This document shows positions 11,570-23,407 of a DNA stretch of 64,000 nucleotides, in pieces (positions within the stretch are counted from its first letter, which is position 1; each line of letters begins with the position of its first letter). This DNA comes from Symsagittifera roscoffensis (lineage: Eukaryota > Xenacoelomorpha > Acoela > Convolutidae), in NCBI RefSeq assembly GCF_963678635.1, contig NC_087063.1:8962386-9026385 (forward strand). The letters run 5' to 3'. The notes beneath the pieces are model-generated. The model ran no database searches and was not told the DNA's origin. It was given only the letters and a program-made list of their open reading frames with translations. The translations under genes and the position numbers were made by a program.

Positions 11570-12199
11570 ATTTAAGGGTAATCAATCTTTTTAACTATTT
11601 TACTATCAGAAGGTATAATTGAGTATATCCATTTCTCACTATTCACAAGGGGATAAGACAGGCCAGGGAATTGATGAGGAAAAAAATATAATAGTATTGA
11701 GGTTTTCAGCAAAAAATTTAAATTAATTTTTACCGATTGTGTGGGATTAATTACAATAGTAGAAGATGGTTTTGGGTCGGTTTTCTCTGGGGAATTAGCG
11801 GTTGACATATTTTTTCTGATTTTAAAATTTTCTTTTGATGCGTAATTGGATTCAACGAAATGAGAACAACGTTTGATTTTTTTGCTTCGCAATTTTTATA
11901 TTTCCTTCGGTATGTAAAATGCTCGTCGCCGATTGGCTAGCAATCATTGCATGCAACAACGTCCTCTAGTGAGCGCTTACGCTCACGGTTACCAATTGCA
12001 TATTCCAATTTATCTTGAATTTCATAGAATACGACATTCTTATTTGAGTGAAAACATGATCGTCCGCCCTCTACTGTCGGATTTTTGTGAGTTTGTTTAT
12101 TTTATGACTGCTAGGATTCAACTGATCCCTAGGTTTTAATACATCGTTGATCATTTGTAGTTTCGCTATTGTAAGACTTTCATCGTAATAACTTGTTTC
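11570..12199 (-). pseudogene. Gypsy RNase H-integrase spacer, partly unexplained
   Basis: Near 12,190-12,250 a typical 'MEDYLSRLSS' block is readable, then 'SLTIAKLQMINDVLKP' (about 12,130-12,180). Between about 12,050 and 11,572 the sequence does not resemble pol. An open frame at 11,572-11,892 includes 'MSTANSPEKTDPKPSS' with no known motif. This may be a small insertion or unalignable spacer. Confidence 0.4.
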
Positions 12200-13712
12200 G
12201 GGTGCCGCTGCTGACGATAACCGAGACAAATAGTCCTCCATCCCAATTTTTGACCCTTGCCTATACTCAAATTGAAATCATACGTTAGCAATCGGTCGCA
12301 TCATCGAGTAAGCCTATTGAAGACTGTTTTAATACTCTCAGGTGATGAATTTATTAATGTAAGTAACGCTTTGTGATCTGATATAACTTTGAAAAAACGT
12401 CCGTAAAAAATTGCGAAAATTTTCGGTGGCCCATACTACTGCGAGTAAATCCAATTCGTTTGTCGAATATTTGTTCTCAGCCGGATTTAGGTAACATGCA
12501 GCGAAAAAAACGTGATGCCAACCGTTGGAACCGTACTGTTCTAACACTGCCCCATGGCTATCGTGGTCAGCGTCGCATACTATTCTTGTCTCCCAGTGAA
12601 TATCATAGTGTTTAATTTCTGTTATGTTTTTGACAAGTAATTTTAGTTTTTGAAATGCGTTCTCGCAATCCGGCGTCCAACCGATTTCATTTTTTTGGCT
12701 TAATAACGGTCGTAAAGCTGCACTGACTTCTGCGAGCTTTGGCAAATTTTTATGCAAGCTTTGCATTGAACCCATTATTGACTTGAGTTGTTTTCTGGAT
12801 TTTGGAGTTTTTAAAATTTCGACTGCTTGAGTTTTCCAAACCAACGGTGTAATGCCATTTTCCCGATTCGGAAGCCTAACCATTCACGTTCTGTTTTTTC
12901 AATTTCACATTTTCGTAGTTTTAGATCGGCTTTCGATACGTCTAATTTCTTTAAAATTTTCTCCACTTGTGCAATGTGTTCAATGTTTGTTCCCTTCGAT
13001 GCAATTTGAACGTCGTCTATGTATGCTTTTGACTGGGTGAGTTCCTTAAATAGGTTATCGATAACGTTTTAAAACTCCGCCGGCATTGATGTAAGCCCGT
13101 AAAATTCGTTTTTAAAACGGTATGTTTCTGTCGATTTTCCTCCGACTAAAGAAAAATTGCACTGGTCGCTAGTTTTTAGATGGAGCGCCGCTTTTCCATA
13201 CCCATATGTAAAATCCAACGTAGTGAAATATACTTCTCCTGTAAAAATATACTTTCGATCTGAAATTATTTGACTTATCCCGTCGACTAATTCGTCAATA
13301 TTTGGCATCTTACTTATTTTTTATTTACCTGTTTGTTTAATTCCCTTGGTTCCAATGCCAACTTTATGCTCCCGTCTTCTTTTACTGTGATTGTCATAGG
13401 GAATACAAAATGCTTATCCAAACAATCTTGCATTTTTATAATATGTCCTTCCTTTATCAATCGATCTATTTCCTTGTCTATTTTATCCTGTAGACTGATT
13501 GGCACCCCCCGACGACCTTTTTGCTGTATTGGTTTTAATGCGTCAAAGATTGTGGCCCTTACTTTAGCGTTCCCGATTTTTCCTCTTCGGGTAAATAAGT
13601 TTGGATACAACTCATCGAACCCTGAGTTGTAGTACGGGACAGTGCCAGAATTACGTTTGCAATTCATTGAACCCTCTGCGTCCTGGCTGCTCCCTTCTCC
13701 CGTGATTCCCAT
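12200..13712 (-). pseudogene. Gypsy reverse transcriptase and RNase H
   Basis: Fingers region at 13,712-13,314, motif A 'FTTLDFTYGYGKA' around 13,215, a stop near 13,069, then the catalytic box 'AYIDDVQIASKG' at about 12,990-13,026 (the YIDD Asp pair is intact). The connection and RNase H follow at 12,883-12,338, with 'IVCDADHDSHGAVL' (first RNase H Asp) and 'STNELDLLAVVWA' (Glu). The segment ends with a degraded 'DHKALLTLINS' at about 12,345. Interrupted by stops at about 13,310, 13,069 and 12,340. Catalytic residues survive but the frame does not. Confidence 0.8.
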
Positions 13713-13995
13713 GACTTTCCAGTTCCACCAGTTCCAATCCTAAGGTACCCATCAGATCGCGCCCAAGGATTGACTGATGATTCCCTGCTATCACTGACAC
13801 CTGCGCCGGAGCAGCCCAACCATTCAAGGCCATCGTCACTGCTACCTTCCCCAGTATGTGTATTCGGTTGTTTTTGTAGTCCAAAGATTCTTCTGGCACT
13901 AGTTGTAAATCAAATTTTGATTTACCTAATGCTGTTTTCAGGTCCGTCATGCTGAAAATTGTCACTGGAGATCCACTATCCACCCAAAGCCACAT
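13651..13995 (-). pseudogene. Gypsy aspartic protease
   Basis: The active-site motif 'VDSGSPVTIF' lies at the start and the flap/second-strand motif 'SILGRDLMGTLGL' some 65 residues later, the expected layout of a retropepsin monomer. The catalytic Asp is intact. It overlaps the next pol frame by about 60 bp in a different frame. Confidence 0.75.
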
Positions 13996-14136
13996 TTTTT
14001 TTCACGACACCTCAACTTGGACTCTGGTACTTGAAGTTTTCAATTCCATCACGTTCTTCTTGTTAATTGACATCGCCATGTAGTCATGGACTCCTGACGA
14101 TGTTGATCAATCCTCGCTGCCTTCTTACTGATTTAC

Positions 14137-15081
14137 TTAGGCCACTTGGTCCTCCGGCGTATTGTCCACATTATGTAGGCTTTGATGGTGCTCATTCTCT
14201 TCCCTTAATTTACCTACTCGTCCTCGTCCTGTCGACTGGTTAGTACCTCGTCTAATACCCCTGCATGTACGTTCAAAGTGACCTAGTTTTCGACACGCAT
14301 TACACGTTACCCGGTGTATATCCTCTGCGTCCTCCGCATGCTCGATTTCGAAAATACCCCTGTCCTCTCTGAATATTACCAACTGGCTCCTGTTTTATGG
14401 TCATCTGCGACACTGATGAGGCCGGTTTGCCTGTGTAAGATTTGTATGCGCGTTCAGCTCTCTGGTATAATAATGCTACCCTATAAACCTCCTCTAAAGG
14501 CTTAGTAGTACGGGACAGTTCTCTTTGACAGTCGGATTTGCGCACATTTATGATGAAAATATCTAGAATTTTTTCGGACGTATTGGCAAAATCACACCTA
14601 CCGTCTATAGCACTTAGCTCCACATGGAATTTCTCAAACATTTCGTTGTCCCTCTGCTTTCTTCCGTATACCAATCCTCGCTCGTGTTTTACGTTTCGCT
14701 CTCGTTTGAATGCGTTTTGCATTTCGTCTAGCACCCTGGGTACCTTTCCGTTTTGACGCTAATCGCCAGTGTTCTTGCTTTAAATATCCTCTGTGCTTTG
14801 TCCCCAATGCAGAGATACGGATTCGATCTTAACTTTTTCTCCGCTTTTATTCAATTTTTTCAGTTGATTTCCTCCGGGAGCGCTGCAATCGCCGTTGCGT
14901 TTAGGGTATTTGCAAAATAAAAACCATCGGGATCGATATCATATTTTGCAATCACTCTCCAGTAGAACTTGATTTAGTACTCTTCCGAGTAGGTCGAAGG
15001 CTTCGGCGTACGCGCGTCCCTGAACGATAGTATATTCAATAGATTTTTACCACCTCCTTTTCTTTCAGATGGCTGCGCCAT
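14137..15081 (-). pseudogene. Gypsy gag (broken)
   Basis: The likely start is the ATG at 15,081 ('MAQPSERKGGGKNLL'), about ten bases beyond terminal block B. The frame closes after about 35 codons, reopens at 14,734-14,300 (capsid-like, with 'EMFEKFHVELSAI') and shifts again to 14,382-14,137. That last frame carries one zinc knuckle, 'CNACRKLGHFERTC' (C-x2-C-x4-H-x4-C). At least two frameshifts. Gag would form the particle and bind the element RNA. Confidence 0.7.
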
Positions 15082-15089
15082 GTTGAAGA

Positions 15090-15511
15090 TCCAAAAAAGT
15101 TTGGTAATGAAAGATTAATTTCATAAGGCAACTGTACGGTATGAAAATCTAACTTTACTGCACTTGGTTGTTTTAGCATTTATGAACAATATCGATCGCA
15201 AGGTCACAGCAGCAGGTCCCCAGACAGAAGACAAACTACTTACATAAACTTACATAACTAACATAAACTTAAACTGGTCCCTATATGAATATTTTCAGCC
15301 GAAAGAGCAGAGCGAGTATAACTTTCTTATGAGAATAACGCTGCTGGAACTGCACCATTTTTCGAGAGCAGATCACAACATCAATTTAACTGATTTCTCA
15401 TGTAGCAAAGACTTATATCCCATTTTAATTGTCGGTTCAAATGATCAATATTTCCAATCGCAGCTTGCTCAAACAGTGTCACAGTGACAAAGGCGGGATC
15501 AGTTGTAAACA
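15090..15511 (-). repeat. Terminal blocks A and B on the gag side
   Basis: 15,290-15,511 matches the A block of the array (for example 5,735-5,965), including 'gagaataacgctgctg' and 'cagatcacaacatcaa'. 15,090-15,284 matches the B block (for example 5,985-6,170), including 'ggtccccagacagaagaca'. Orientation is the same as in the array but the order along the DNA is reversed (B then A here, A then B there). The roughly 150-200 bp that precede B in the array are missing here. Confidence 0.7.
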
Positions 15512-15639
15512 TAATTAGAATTAATTACGCTAATATACCATTACAAGATTATTGGCCAAAATACGCAAAACATTTGCTAGTCGGTTTATTTAATTTTTTA
15601 CCTATAAATTATTTCGAGGCCAATTTGTGCACTGGGTAG

Positions 15640-16080
15640 GCGCACACTTTTACGTCTGTATTTTCCAGGATTCCAGAGACAAATCTTCAAATATGTTCCA
15701 AAATGTAAGTGGATTTCACTTACAAAGTTTGAGTGGTTTCCGCGTACAAATACCTCTAACGTAAGTTTTATCGGAACATTGATTTTGTTGCCGATTCCGC
15801 AACGAACGAATATAGGTAGCTGGTTTGGATTCCGCAAATATAGACGGATTTCGCAACTGTAAGTGCAATCCGCAAAATTATGCAATTTCCGCTTACAATT
15901 TGCGGATTCCGTTTACAAATTGATGAATCCGCTTGCAATTTGCGGATTCCACTTACAATTGTTCATTCCGCGACAGCATAAGTTTGTAACAACATATATT
16001 ATTATTTGCTCTTGGATACCACAAACTGATTCTGGAAATCTTATTTTGCTTTTTGCGGAATCCGCTTACAATTCACAAAA
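15640..16080. repeat. About 20-bp minisatellite, degenerate
   Basis: Imperfect repeats of 'tttgcggattccgcttacaa' and variants (…gattccacttacaa…, …gattccgtttacaa…), clearest at 15,870-15,965, with looser copies over the whole stretch. Open frames seen on both strands here are by-products of the repeat period. Confidence 0.65.
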
Positions 16081-16099
16081 TGCTGCACAGTTTGGCCTC

Positions 16100-16691
16100 G
16101 TAATGTTTTTTGTCTATTTTACCTGATTTTGAGCTGAACCTTGTTCCCCTCATTTTAGGAAATCACTGAACCGCACAATTTTGATTTTTTTTCAAATCTC
16201 AGCCTACTTTTTTCCGCATCAAAGATTTGTTTCGGAAAAAATTAATGATGCGCCATCCTAAAAATTTGTTTGTTAAGTTATGTAATAGGCGAAAACTGTA
16301 CCGTCTGCAAATTGAAATATTTGAACGAGGTTTCTTTAAGTTAACTTCAAACCGTTCACAAATAGTTTCAAAGCACTCAAGCTCAGCATTGTTCCTCATG
16401 ATAATCTATAACCTAATCTATCTCAACAAGAATATCCGACTTTAACGATGTGTTTTCGCTTTCTTGAAAAACAAGAAATGACTCACAAGCTTGAAATAGC
16501 AACCTGTCTGAAATTAATTTGTTGAATTTTTTGATGTGCATAAGAATTGAGTATTATCGTGAGGCCTTGAAAGAGAGCTCAGGTAGGTTTGTCAACTAGG
16601 AAGTTGGAAACATTTTACAGTAAAAAATATAAGCGCGTCTATCAACAAATTGGAATCGATTAAAAATCTAACCTATGAGTTATTTTGCCAG
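16100..16691. other. No recognisable gene
   Basis: AT-rich sequence left of the BEL/Pao element. An open frame at 16,227-16,445 (+) and its mirror on the minus strand have no recognisable motif. This is the target DNA of the BEL insertion. Confidence 0.35.
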
Positions 16692-16696
16692 ATTTT

Positions 16697-16938
16697 GGTT
16701 ATACGCCAATTTGACAATTGACAATCATCTTAAATGACTTCAATTTTTCACATGCAATCAGGAAAACACCGGGAAAAAAATTGAAAACCAAAACTCAGCA
16801 AATACAAAATTGAAAAAAATGCAAAACTGAATTACCAAACCCGTGCAACCAACTAAATTATAATCAAATCAAAGTTCAAAGCAAGAAAGACTCAAATACA
16901 TTGTGTAAACTAGAAACGATTACATTTCGTTTTCTATA
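16697..16938 (+). repeat. BEL/Pao 5' LTR
   Basis: Starts 'ggttatacgcc' (first base mutated relative to 'tgttatatgcc' of the 3' LTR) and ends 'gttttctata'. It matches 23,564-23,806 throughout. Confidence 0.9.
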
Positions 16939-16952
16939 TGGCACTCAGCTCA
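16939..16952 (+). promoter_or_regulatory. Putative primer binding site
   Basis: 'tggcactcagctca' directly abuts the 5' LTR and begins with TGG, as expected for pairing to the CCA end of a tRNA. Which tRNA is unknown to me. Confidence 0.55.
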
Positions 16953-17386
16953 ATTGCCAGAAACCACACCCTTGCTCTACCCCCTGACCAGGCTGGAAGC
17001 ACAGTTTGTCTTTAGTGCCAACCAAGAAACACTCGTTTTGCAGTTGCTTAAGATTTAAAAAAATAATTGGGTTTAACAATTTGGACCCCCATAGCTTAAC
17101 TTTGGTATAGGAACGTTAACTTTACGTTTGGTTTGTATTACTTTCCGCCTGTTTAAGTATCAGAACGGTTTACTATTAAGCATTTGTAACTTTCAATTGC
17201 TTATTTTTTTTCGTTATACTTATTTGAAAAAATATTTACCGCACCATTGTTCTTTTGCTTTGTTCCTTTTTAAGTTTAGGTCTAGCTACCTAGGACATGA
17301 ACTAACAAAGTAGGTCAAAACTACGACTGGATACGACATTTACAACAACTGCAACGACAACAACGATCAACTACGACAAACTAGCC

Positions 17387-18960
17387 ATGCCAAACAAAAC
17401 CACTCTCCCCCAGAGAAATCTTCTCATCGCCCAACTAGAGCGCCTCTTCAGACGAGTACGAAAAGCCATCAGTGACATCAATACAAACTACAACATAGCT
17501 GACTCAGAAACCGAGATGAAGAAAAGTCTCAGCAATTTGGAAGACACCACTACGTACCTTGTAGACCACCCGACTGAGCACGCCACTGCGGAGGATCTCA
17601 TCAACCGCTTCACTGATATACAAGACAAGACGAACACGACGACATCATGGATGAATTTAGACAGATGCTACAAGAAAAAACAGCAGAGACAACTCCACAA
17701 CAGCAGAACACTAATGCCACCACAGTTCAAGCCCCCCAAACAGCTGATTCAGTGCAACGACAGACAATACTAGATCGGGACTCTAGCCAGGCGTCAACAT
17801 TATCCAAAAGCAGCCATCAGCCCGGATCATCAGCTCAGCAAACAGTAGAGGACCAAAACTCTTCAGATAGCCAAGATACTCAGCAGCAAGTCTCCCAGAC
17901 AGGTCTCGAAATAAACAGACCACCACTTCAACAAACAGAACACGACACCACCAACGCAAACCTCAGCTTCAACATAGTTACAGAACAGCAGTTCATTCCA
18001 GCAGCAAAATCTCAAACATCAAGTAACGGACAGTCGCGAGCAAATTACAGCCTCATGACTAGACACCCAAAAGTAAAAATTGAGCCTTTCGGCGGAAACA
18101 CTATGAAGTGAGCATGTGGTTCGGACTCTTCGAAGCAGCAATCCACAATCAACCCATCTCGGGCGCCGAAAAGATGACTCATCTGCAGACTTTAACGACT
18201 GAAAAAGCAAATCAAGCTATGTTTGGCTACTCCTGCAATAGCACTATGTACAACGCTGCCCTCCACGAACTACGACGACGATATGGACGACCCGACATCA
18301 TCATCAATGATTTCGTCAACAGACTACAGAGCTTCAAGCAACCATCAACTCATCACAAGGATTCGTTCATGGAATTTTCCACATTCATCAAAAACATAGT
18401 GGAAACGTTTTGGACGCTTGGGTTCAAAGACGATTTGAACTCTACAATATACGTTCAATATGCCGTCAGCAAACTGCAACGTCATCTGCAGCTTCAATGG
18501 ACACAGTACATCACCGCCCAGAACATCGACCAGCCTAATTTTATCGCCTTCAACGACTGGATCAGACAGTTTGCATTAGCATGCGATCATTTACCATCTA
18601 TGCAACCGCAGCAACTGACCCTGGACTCGAGCGATCGACAACAAATAGCCCCAAAACTTCGACACGCCAACGGATTGCGACCATCAATCAACCAGCCTTC
18701 GACAGACAAACTCACCACCCAGCATACTGCAGCAAGTATCAGAATTCATCTTTGGAAGAGAAGAAGAGACTCGTTTCTGAAAAGAAACTTTGTTTCAACT
18801 GCCTTGGCCAACATCAAGTAAAAGACTGCCCATCAAAGCGCATATGCAGCAAATGCAATCAGCATCATCACACAACTCTACACGACGAACTACGAACACA
18901 AATAACACCAAAGTTCAATCCAAACCAGCGACCGAATCAACTCAACCATCTTGCCAGCCA
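17387..18960 (+). pseudogene. BEL/Pao gag with zinc knuckle
   Basis: The ATG at 17,387 opens the frame ('MPNKTTLPQRNLLIAQL'). A frame change near 17,645 leads into a Gln/Thr-rich linker (to 18,109). There a single missing base in a Trp codon (tgg to tg) shifts the frame, and the conserved gag core continues at 18,110 ('MWFGLFEAAIHNQPIS', 'AEKMTHLQTLTT', the retropepsin-preceding gag domain of Pao elements). A further shift near 18,720 brings in the nucleocapsid 'CFNCLGQHQVKDC' and a second Cys/His group 'CSKCNQHHHTTLH'. At least three shifts. Confidence 0.8.
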
Positions 18961-18979
18961 AAAGAAGATATCAAGAATC

Positions 18980-19279
18980 AACAACTCACTGCTGCTACTT
19001 TTACCAGTAACATTACGACACCGCAACATATACCTTAATGTATACGCCTTTCTTGGTACAGGAAGTACAAACACCTACATATCGCAACCGACAGCAGCAT
19101 ATCTTCAACTGGAGGAAACTAACAATCAGGAACAACTTCTCATTGGAGGTTTCTTCAACACGCAAACGATAGAGGCTAAGACAGTGGATATTACAATTCA
19201 TTCATTTGGAAATAACGTTTTAGCGTTTGAGCTAACTAATATTTTAATTAAAGAGAACATCAACTTGAATGCAGCGTAG
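18980..19279 (+). pseudogene. BEL/Pao protease with altered active site
   Basis: 'VYAFLGTGSTNTYIS' sits where Pao elements have the active-site triad D-T-G. The first residue is Gly (ggt) in place of Asp. The rest of the fold ('IGGFFNTQTIEAKTV') looks normal. The frame closes at 19,279; the following domain is in another frame at 19,289. Confidence 0.75.
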
Positions 19280-19288
19280 CCCGAAAAG

Positions 19289-19732
19289 TTGAACGACATC
19301 TGCAGCCATTTCGACCACCTTAAGAATATATGTTTTCCAGACTTCAGAAAAAACGACGTAGCCCTATTGATTGGAACGGACAATATTGACATTATCAGCC
19401 CGAAGACCCCCATGAAAGGAAATCAAAATGTTCCTCGAGCAGTCCTTACAGCCCTAGGATGGACAATAGCAGGACCCAACAACGACACTGGATACTTCTC
19501 AAGCCACCAAGCAACAGCCACCCCAAAACAGATATCAACTGACGACACACAAATCTCGGATCTTCTCGCTTCATTCTGGCGAATGGAAACCTATGCCACA
19601 TCACCTGAAATAACTATGTCATCTGACGAAAGACACGCTATGCAAACACTTCGGAAAACCATATCATTCTACGACAACCGCTATCAACTTGGACTTCTGT
19701 GGAAACCAAATGCAAATTTTTCCAACAACTAA
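19289..19732 (+). pseudogene. BEL/Pao protease-RT linker domain
   Basis: Contains 'VALLIGTDNIDIISP' and 'AVLTALGWTIAGP', characteristic of the region between protease and RT in Pao polyproteins. Stop at 19,730-19,732, then the RT frame reopens about 25 bp later. Confidence 0.75.
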
Positions 19733-19759
19733 AAAGCAGCAATTGCCCAATACAACCGG

Positions 19760-21158
19760 ATGAAAATACAAGTTAACAAAAATTCAGAAAAGTTGGCTCT
19801 CTACCAGAATACAATTGACCAGGATCTCAACAAGCACTACATACGGAAATTAGAGCCAGACGAAATACCTTCGACAGGATGGATTTTACCTGAACATGGC
19901 GTAATCAACCCAAACAAGCCAGGAAAACTTCGCCGTGTTTCCAATGCGAAATCCAAATTTAAAGGAGTTTGTCTGAATGATATGCTTCTCACTGGACCTG
20001 ACTTGCTCTGCAATCTACTAGGAGTAATTACGCAATTTCGCGAAGGTAAGCACCGAATCACTGCCGACATTGAAGGAATGTCTATGCAGGTTTCTGTTAA
20101 CCGCGAAGACAGAAAATGTTTTCGTTTCCTCTGGGGAGCGGAAGAACCCGATTTTTTTGAGTACACTCGATTCGTCTTTGGAGCCAAATGTTCTCCCAAT
20201 TGTGCAATTTACGCATTGAGAACTTGCGCAGACGACAATGCTGAAAGTCATCCCCACATCAAAAAACTTGTCTACGAGAACTTCTACATGGACGACTTCT
20301 TCGAAGCCACCGATAACATCGAAGTTGAACACTTCATGAACACAAGACCCATCACTACAGTTTCAGCATCGCCCGATGATGATGAAGCCCTCACCGCTAA
20401 TCATTTTCTTCTCGGGAGAGCGCAGGCCAGCATGTCACCTCTACAAACCCAACAGCCGTCAACACTCAGTCGACAATGGAAATTCACCCATCAACTCGCA
20501 ACCCATATTTGGAAACGCTTGATGAAGGAGTTTATCCCAAGCGACATTGAAGGGATGTATATGCAGGTTTCTGTTAACCGCGAAGACAGATAATTTTTTT
20601 CGTTTTCTCTGGGGAGCGGAAGAACCCAATTTTTTTGAGTACACTCGATTCGTCTTTGGAGCCAAATGTTCTCCCAATTGTGCAATTTACGCATTAAAAA
20701 CTTGCGCAGACGACAATGCTGAAAGTCATCCCCACATCAAAAAACTTGTCTACGACAACTTCTACATGGACGACTTCTTCGAAGCCACCGATAACACCGA
20801 CACCGCAGTAAAATTCATAGAAGACCTTCGACACGTACTACAAAAAGGAAGCTTCAACCTGACAAAGTGGATCACTACGGATCATAGAATTCTGCAAACA
20901 ATACCAGAAGAACAAAGATCCATCACCATAGACGAAATCAAGGACCCTCAAATCTTCAAGCGAATTCTCGAAATACGATGGAGAGTAAGTAACGATACAC
21001 TCATCTTCAGTACTGACAAACTACACGAACTCGCTCAGAAGAAACCTACACAAGGGAACCTACTTCGCGCAACTTCTTCAATCTTTGACCCAATTGGAAT
21101 AGCAGCACCTATTACTATTCGACTACGAATAATCCAGCAAGCAATTTGGAGAGAATGA
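19760..21158 (+). pseudogene. BEL/Pao reverse transcriptase interrupted by integrase segment
   Basis: 19,760-20,319 encodes a normal Pao RT: 'WILPEHGVINP', motif A 'RITADIEGMSMQV', 'FVFGAKCSPNCAIYAL' and catalytic 'FYMDDFF'. At 20,320-20,540 a 221-bp copy of 22,927-23,147 (integrase gene) follows. From 20,542 the RT resumes, repeating 20,065-20,319 including a second 'YMDDFF', and goes on to 21,158. A TAA at about 20,591 ends the first frame. The result is two palm domains in one gene, neither in a continuous frame. Confidence 0.85.
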
Positions 21159-21189
21159 ATGAAGTGGGACGGCCAAAAATACACAAGAA

Positions 21190-21760
21190 ATGATACTTGA
21201 ACTCTTTGAGCTTCTCGACGAGAGAAACGATCTACGGACAGTGGAAATATCTCGACACTATTTTGGATACAGCTACGACAATATCGCTCTTCATGTTTTT
21301 TCAGATGCCTCCTACAGCGCCCTAGCAGCAGTCGCTTATTTTGTATACAGCAGCAGTGCCACTCGGCAAATCAGCAGCGCCTTTGTTCTAGGAAAAGCTC
21401 GAGTGGCTCCTCTAAAAAACACACAAATAACTAAATTGGAACTACAAGCCGCAGTTTTTGGTGCTCGCCTCGCAAAGTTCATTCGCAGAGCGCAGAGAAC
21501 AAAGGATTGACATCAACTTTACGCATATGTGGACAGACAGCACAACAGCGCTTCAATGGATACAGGGATCTGCTAAACGACAACAAATTTTTGTGGCTCA
21601 CAGAGTTGCAGAAATTTTGGAAAGCACCCAAGCGAGTCAATGGAATCATTGCCCAGGACCCCTAAACCCAGCAGACGACGGAACCCGTGCAATATCCCTA
21701 TCAGAATTCAGTAACAAGTCAAGATCGTTCACCGGACCGAAATTCATATGTGAACCAGAA
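21190..21760 (+). pseudogene. BEL/Pao RNase H
   Basis: 'LHVFSDASYSALAAVAYF' (catalytic Asp) and 'ITKLELQAAVFGARL' (Glu) lie in one frame to 21,510. 'MWTDSTTALQWI' (Asp) and 'LNPADDGTRAI' (last Asp) lie in the next frame from 21,458. The acidic residues are intact but the frame shifts between the second and third. Confidence 0.8.
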
Positions 21761-22099
21761 TGCAACTGGCCAAGGCTACAGTTAAGCGACGCCAATACGG
21801 ATACATTGCAACTCAACGATCAAACTGGACACATGGATGAAATTGCAACAACCCCAGTGCTAGCTTTTCAAGCTTCCACCAAAAAGACAGGACTAAGTTT
21901 CATCGATTACAGCAGATTCTCCAAATGGACAAGAATTCTCAGAACAACTGCATACGTGATGCGTGCCGCCAGGATTTTCAAAGATAAGAGACTACACTCA
22001 TGCAACGAAAGCCCGACCACCGAATTGACAAGCAACAACATGATTGCCGCAAAGAATTTTATCTTCAAGCAGACGCAACGAGACAGCTTCAAACCAAAG

Positions 22100-23407
22100 G
22101 TCAACGCATTGACACAAAATAAACGAATCAACACAACTAGCAGACTTCGATATCTATCACCATTTCTAGACAAAGACGGACTCTTGCGAGCACGTGGACG
22201 CCTCGAGAAATCTCAGTTGGACTATTGCATAATACACTTGATGGATTATCCTTGGTGGAAACCACCCAGCAGTTCACCTCTTTATAGGACAAACACACAA
22301 AACAACCAGCATTCGCCACGCCAGCACTTGAAAAATATTCTTCAAAACGAGAATTGGATTCTCTGTGTTCGCGCACACATTGACAAGATCATAAAAAACT
22401 GTTAGGACTGCCAACGACAACAGGCAACTGGACTACAGCCGGAACCTGCGCCCCTACCCGCTTTCAGATTTCCAGAAGATAAACTCTTCCCGTTTCAACA
22501 AACAGGATTAGATCTCTTTGGACCGCTTGCTTCGAAAACCGCAGGAAACTACAACAATCGCTATGGCGTTATAATGACTTGCCTAACAACACGAGCCGTA
22601 CATCTTGAGATATGCCAGGACCAATCATCCGATGACTTCATCAATACCTTACGACGATTCTTTGCACGCAGAGGACAACTAGCCAAAATTGTTTCTGATA
22701 ATGGTACAAATTTCACCGCAGCCGAAAAAGAACTCAACAGACACTTCGACGCCGATGTTACACGACAGTTCTACGCCAACCATCAGATTGCATGGACCTT
22801 CAACCCTGCCTATGCTCCTCATTTCGGAGGTGTATGGGAACGACTCATAAAATTAGTCAAAGACTCGTTCTATGCCATCATAGGAAGCCAGATTCTAACA
22901 GACGACATATTCAACACCGTTCTTTGCGAAGTTGAACACTTCACGATCACAAGACCCATCACTACAGTTTCAGCATCGCCCGATGATGTTGAAGCCCTCA
23001 CCGCTAATCATTTTCTTCTCGGGAGAGCGCATGCCAGCTTGCCACCTCTACAAACCCAACAGTCGTCAACACTCAGTCGACAATGGAAATTCACCCATCA
23101 ACTCGAAACCCATATTTCGAAACGCTTGATGAAGGAGTTTATCCCAACACTACTGCCAAGACAACGATGGATAAAGAAGACGCCGCCTATCAAATTAGGA
23201 GGAATTGTCTGGATTCTTCAGGATATGACGCCACGAGGACTCTGGCCAATTGGACGAATCACAGGAAACAAACCAACCGATGATGACCAGATCCGCGTTT
23301 ACTTCGTCAAAATTAGAGACAAAATTGTGTCAATACCAGCCATTACACTAGCACCTGTTAGTCCGGATTATTGTAATCAACCAGCAAACAAAGATTCGAA
23401 ACAATGA
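22100..23407 (+). pseudogene. BEL/Pao integrase
   Basis: The zinc region carries an in-frame TAG (22,403-22,405) inside the C-x-x-C pair ('KNC*DCQRQ'). The frame then stays open to 23,407 with the DDE core: 'TGLDLFGPLASK' (Asp), 'IVSDNGTNFTAAE' (Asp) and 'FGGVWERLIKLVK' (Glu). The C-terminal domain 'RQRWIKKTPPIKLGGIVWI' is the usual Pao end. Only the stop prevents a continuous integrase here. The stretch 22,927-23,147 is the donor of the segment found within the RT. Confidence 0.85.

Larger units (their letters stand above)
10874..15511 (-). mobile_element. Ty3/gypsy-type retrotransposon, degenerate
   Basis: Read right to left: terminal blocks A and B (15,511-15,090), gag, aspartic protease, reverse transcriptase, RNase H, integrase, then the tandem array. 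The order PR-RT-RH-IN is that of Ty3/gypsy (Metaviridae-type) elements. Several frameshifts and stops break gag and pol, so this copy cannot act alone. The blocks next to gag occur as A then B in element orientation, whereas after pol they occur as B then A, so I cannot define ordinary LTRs. Confidence 0.8.
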
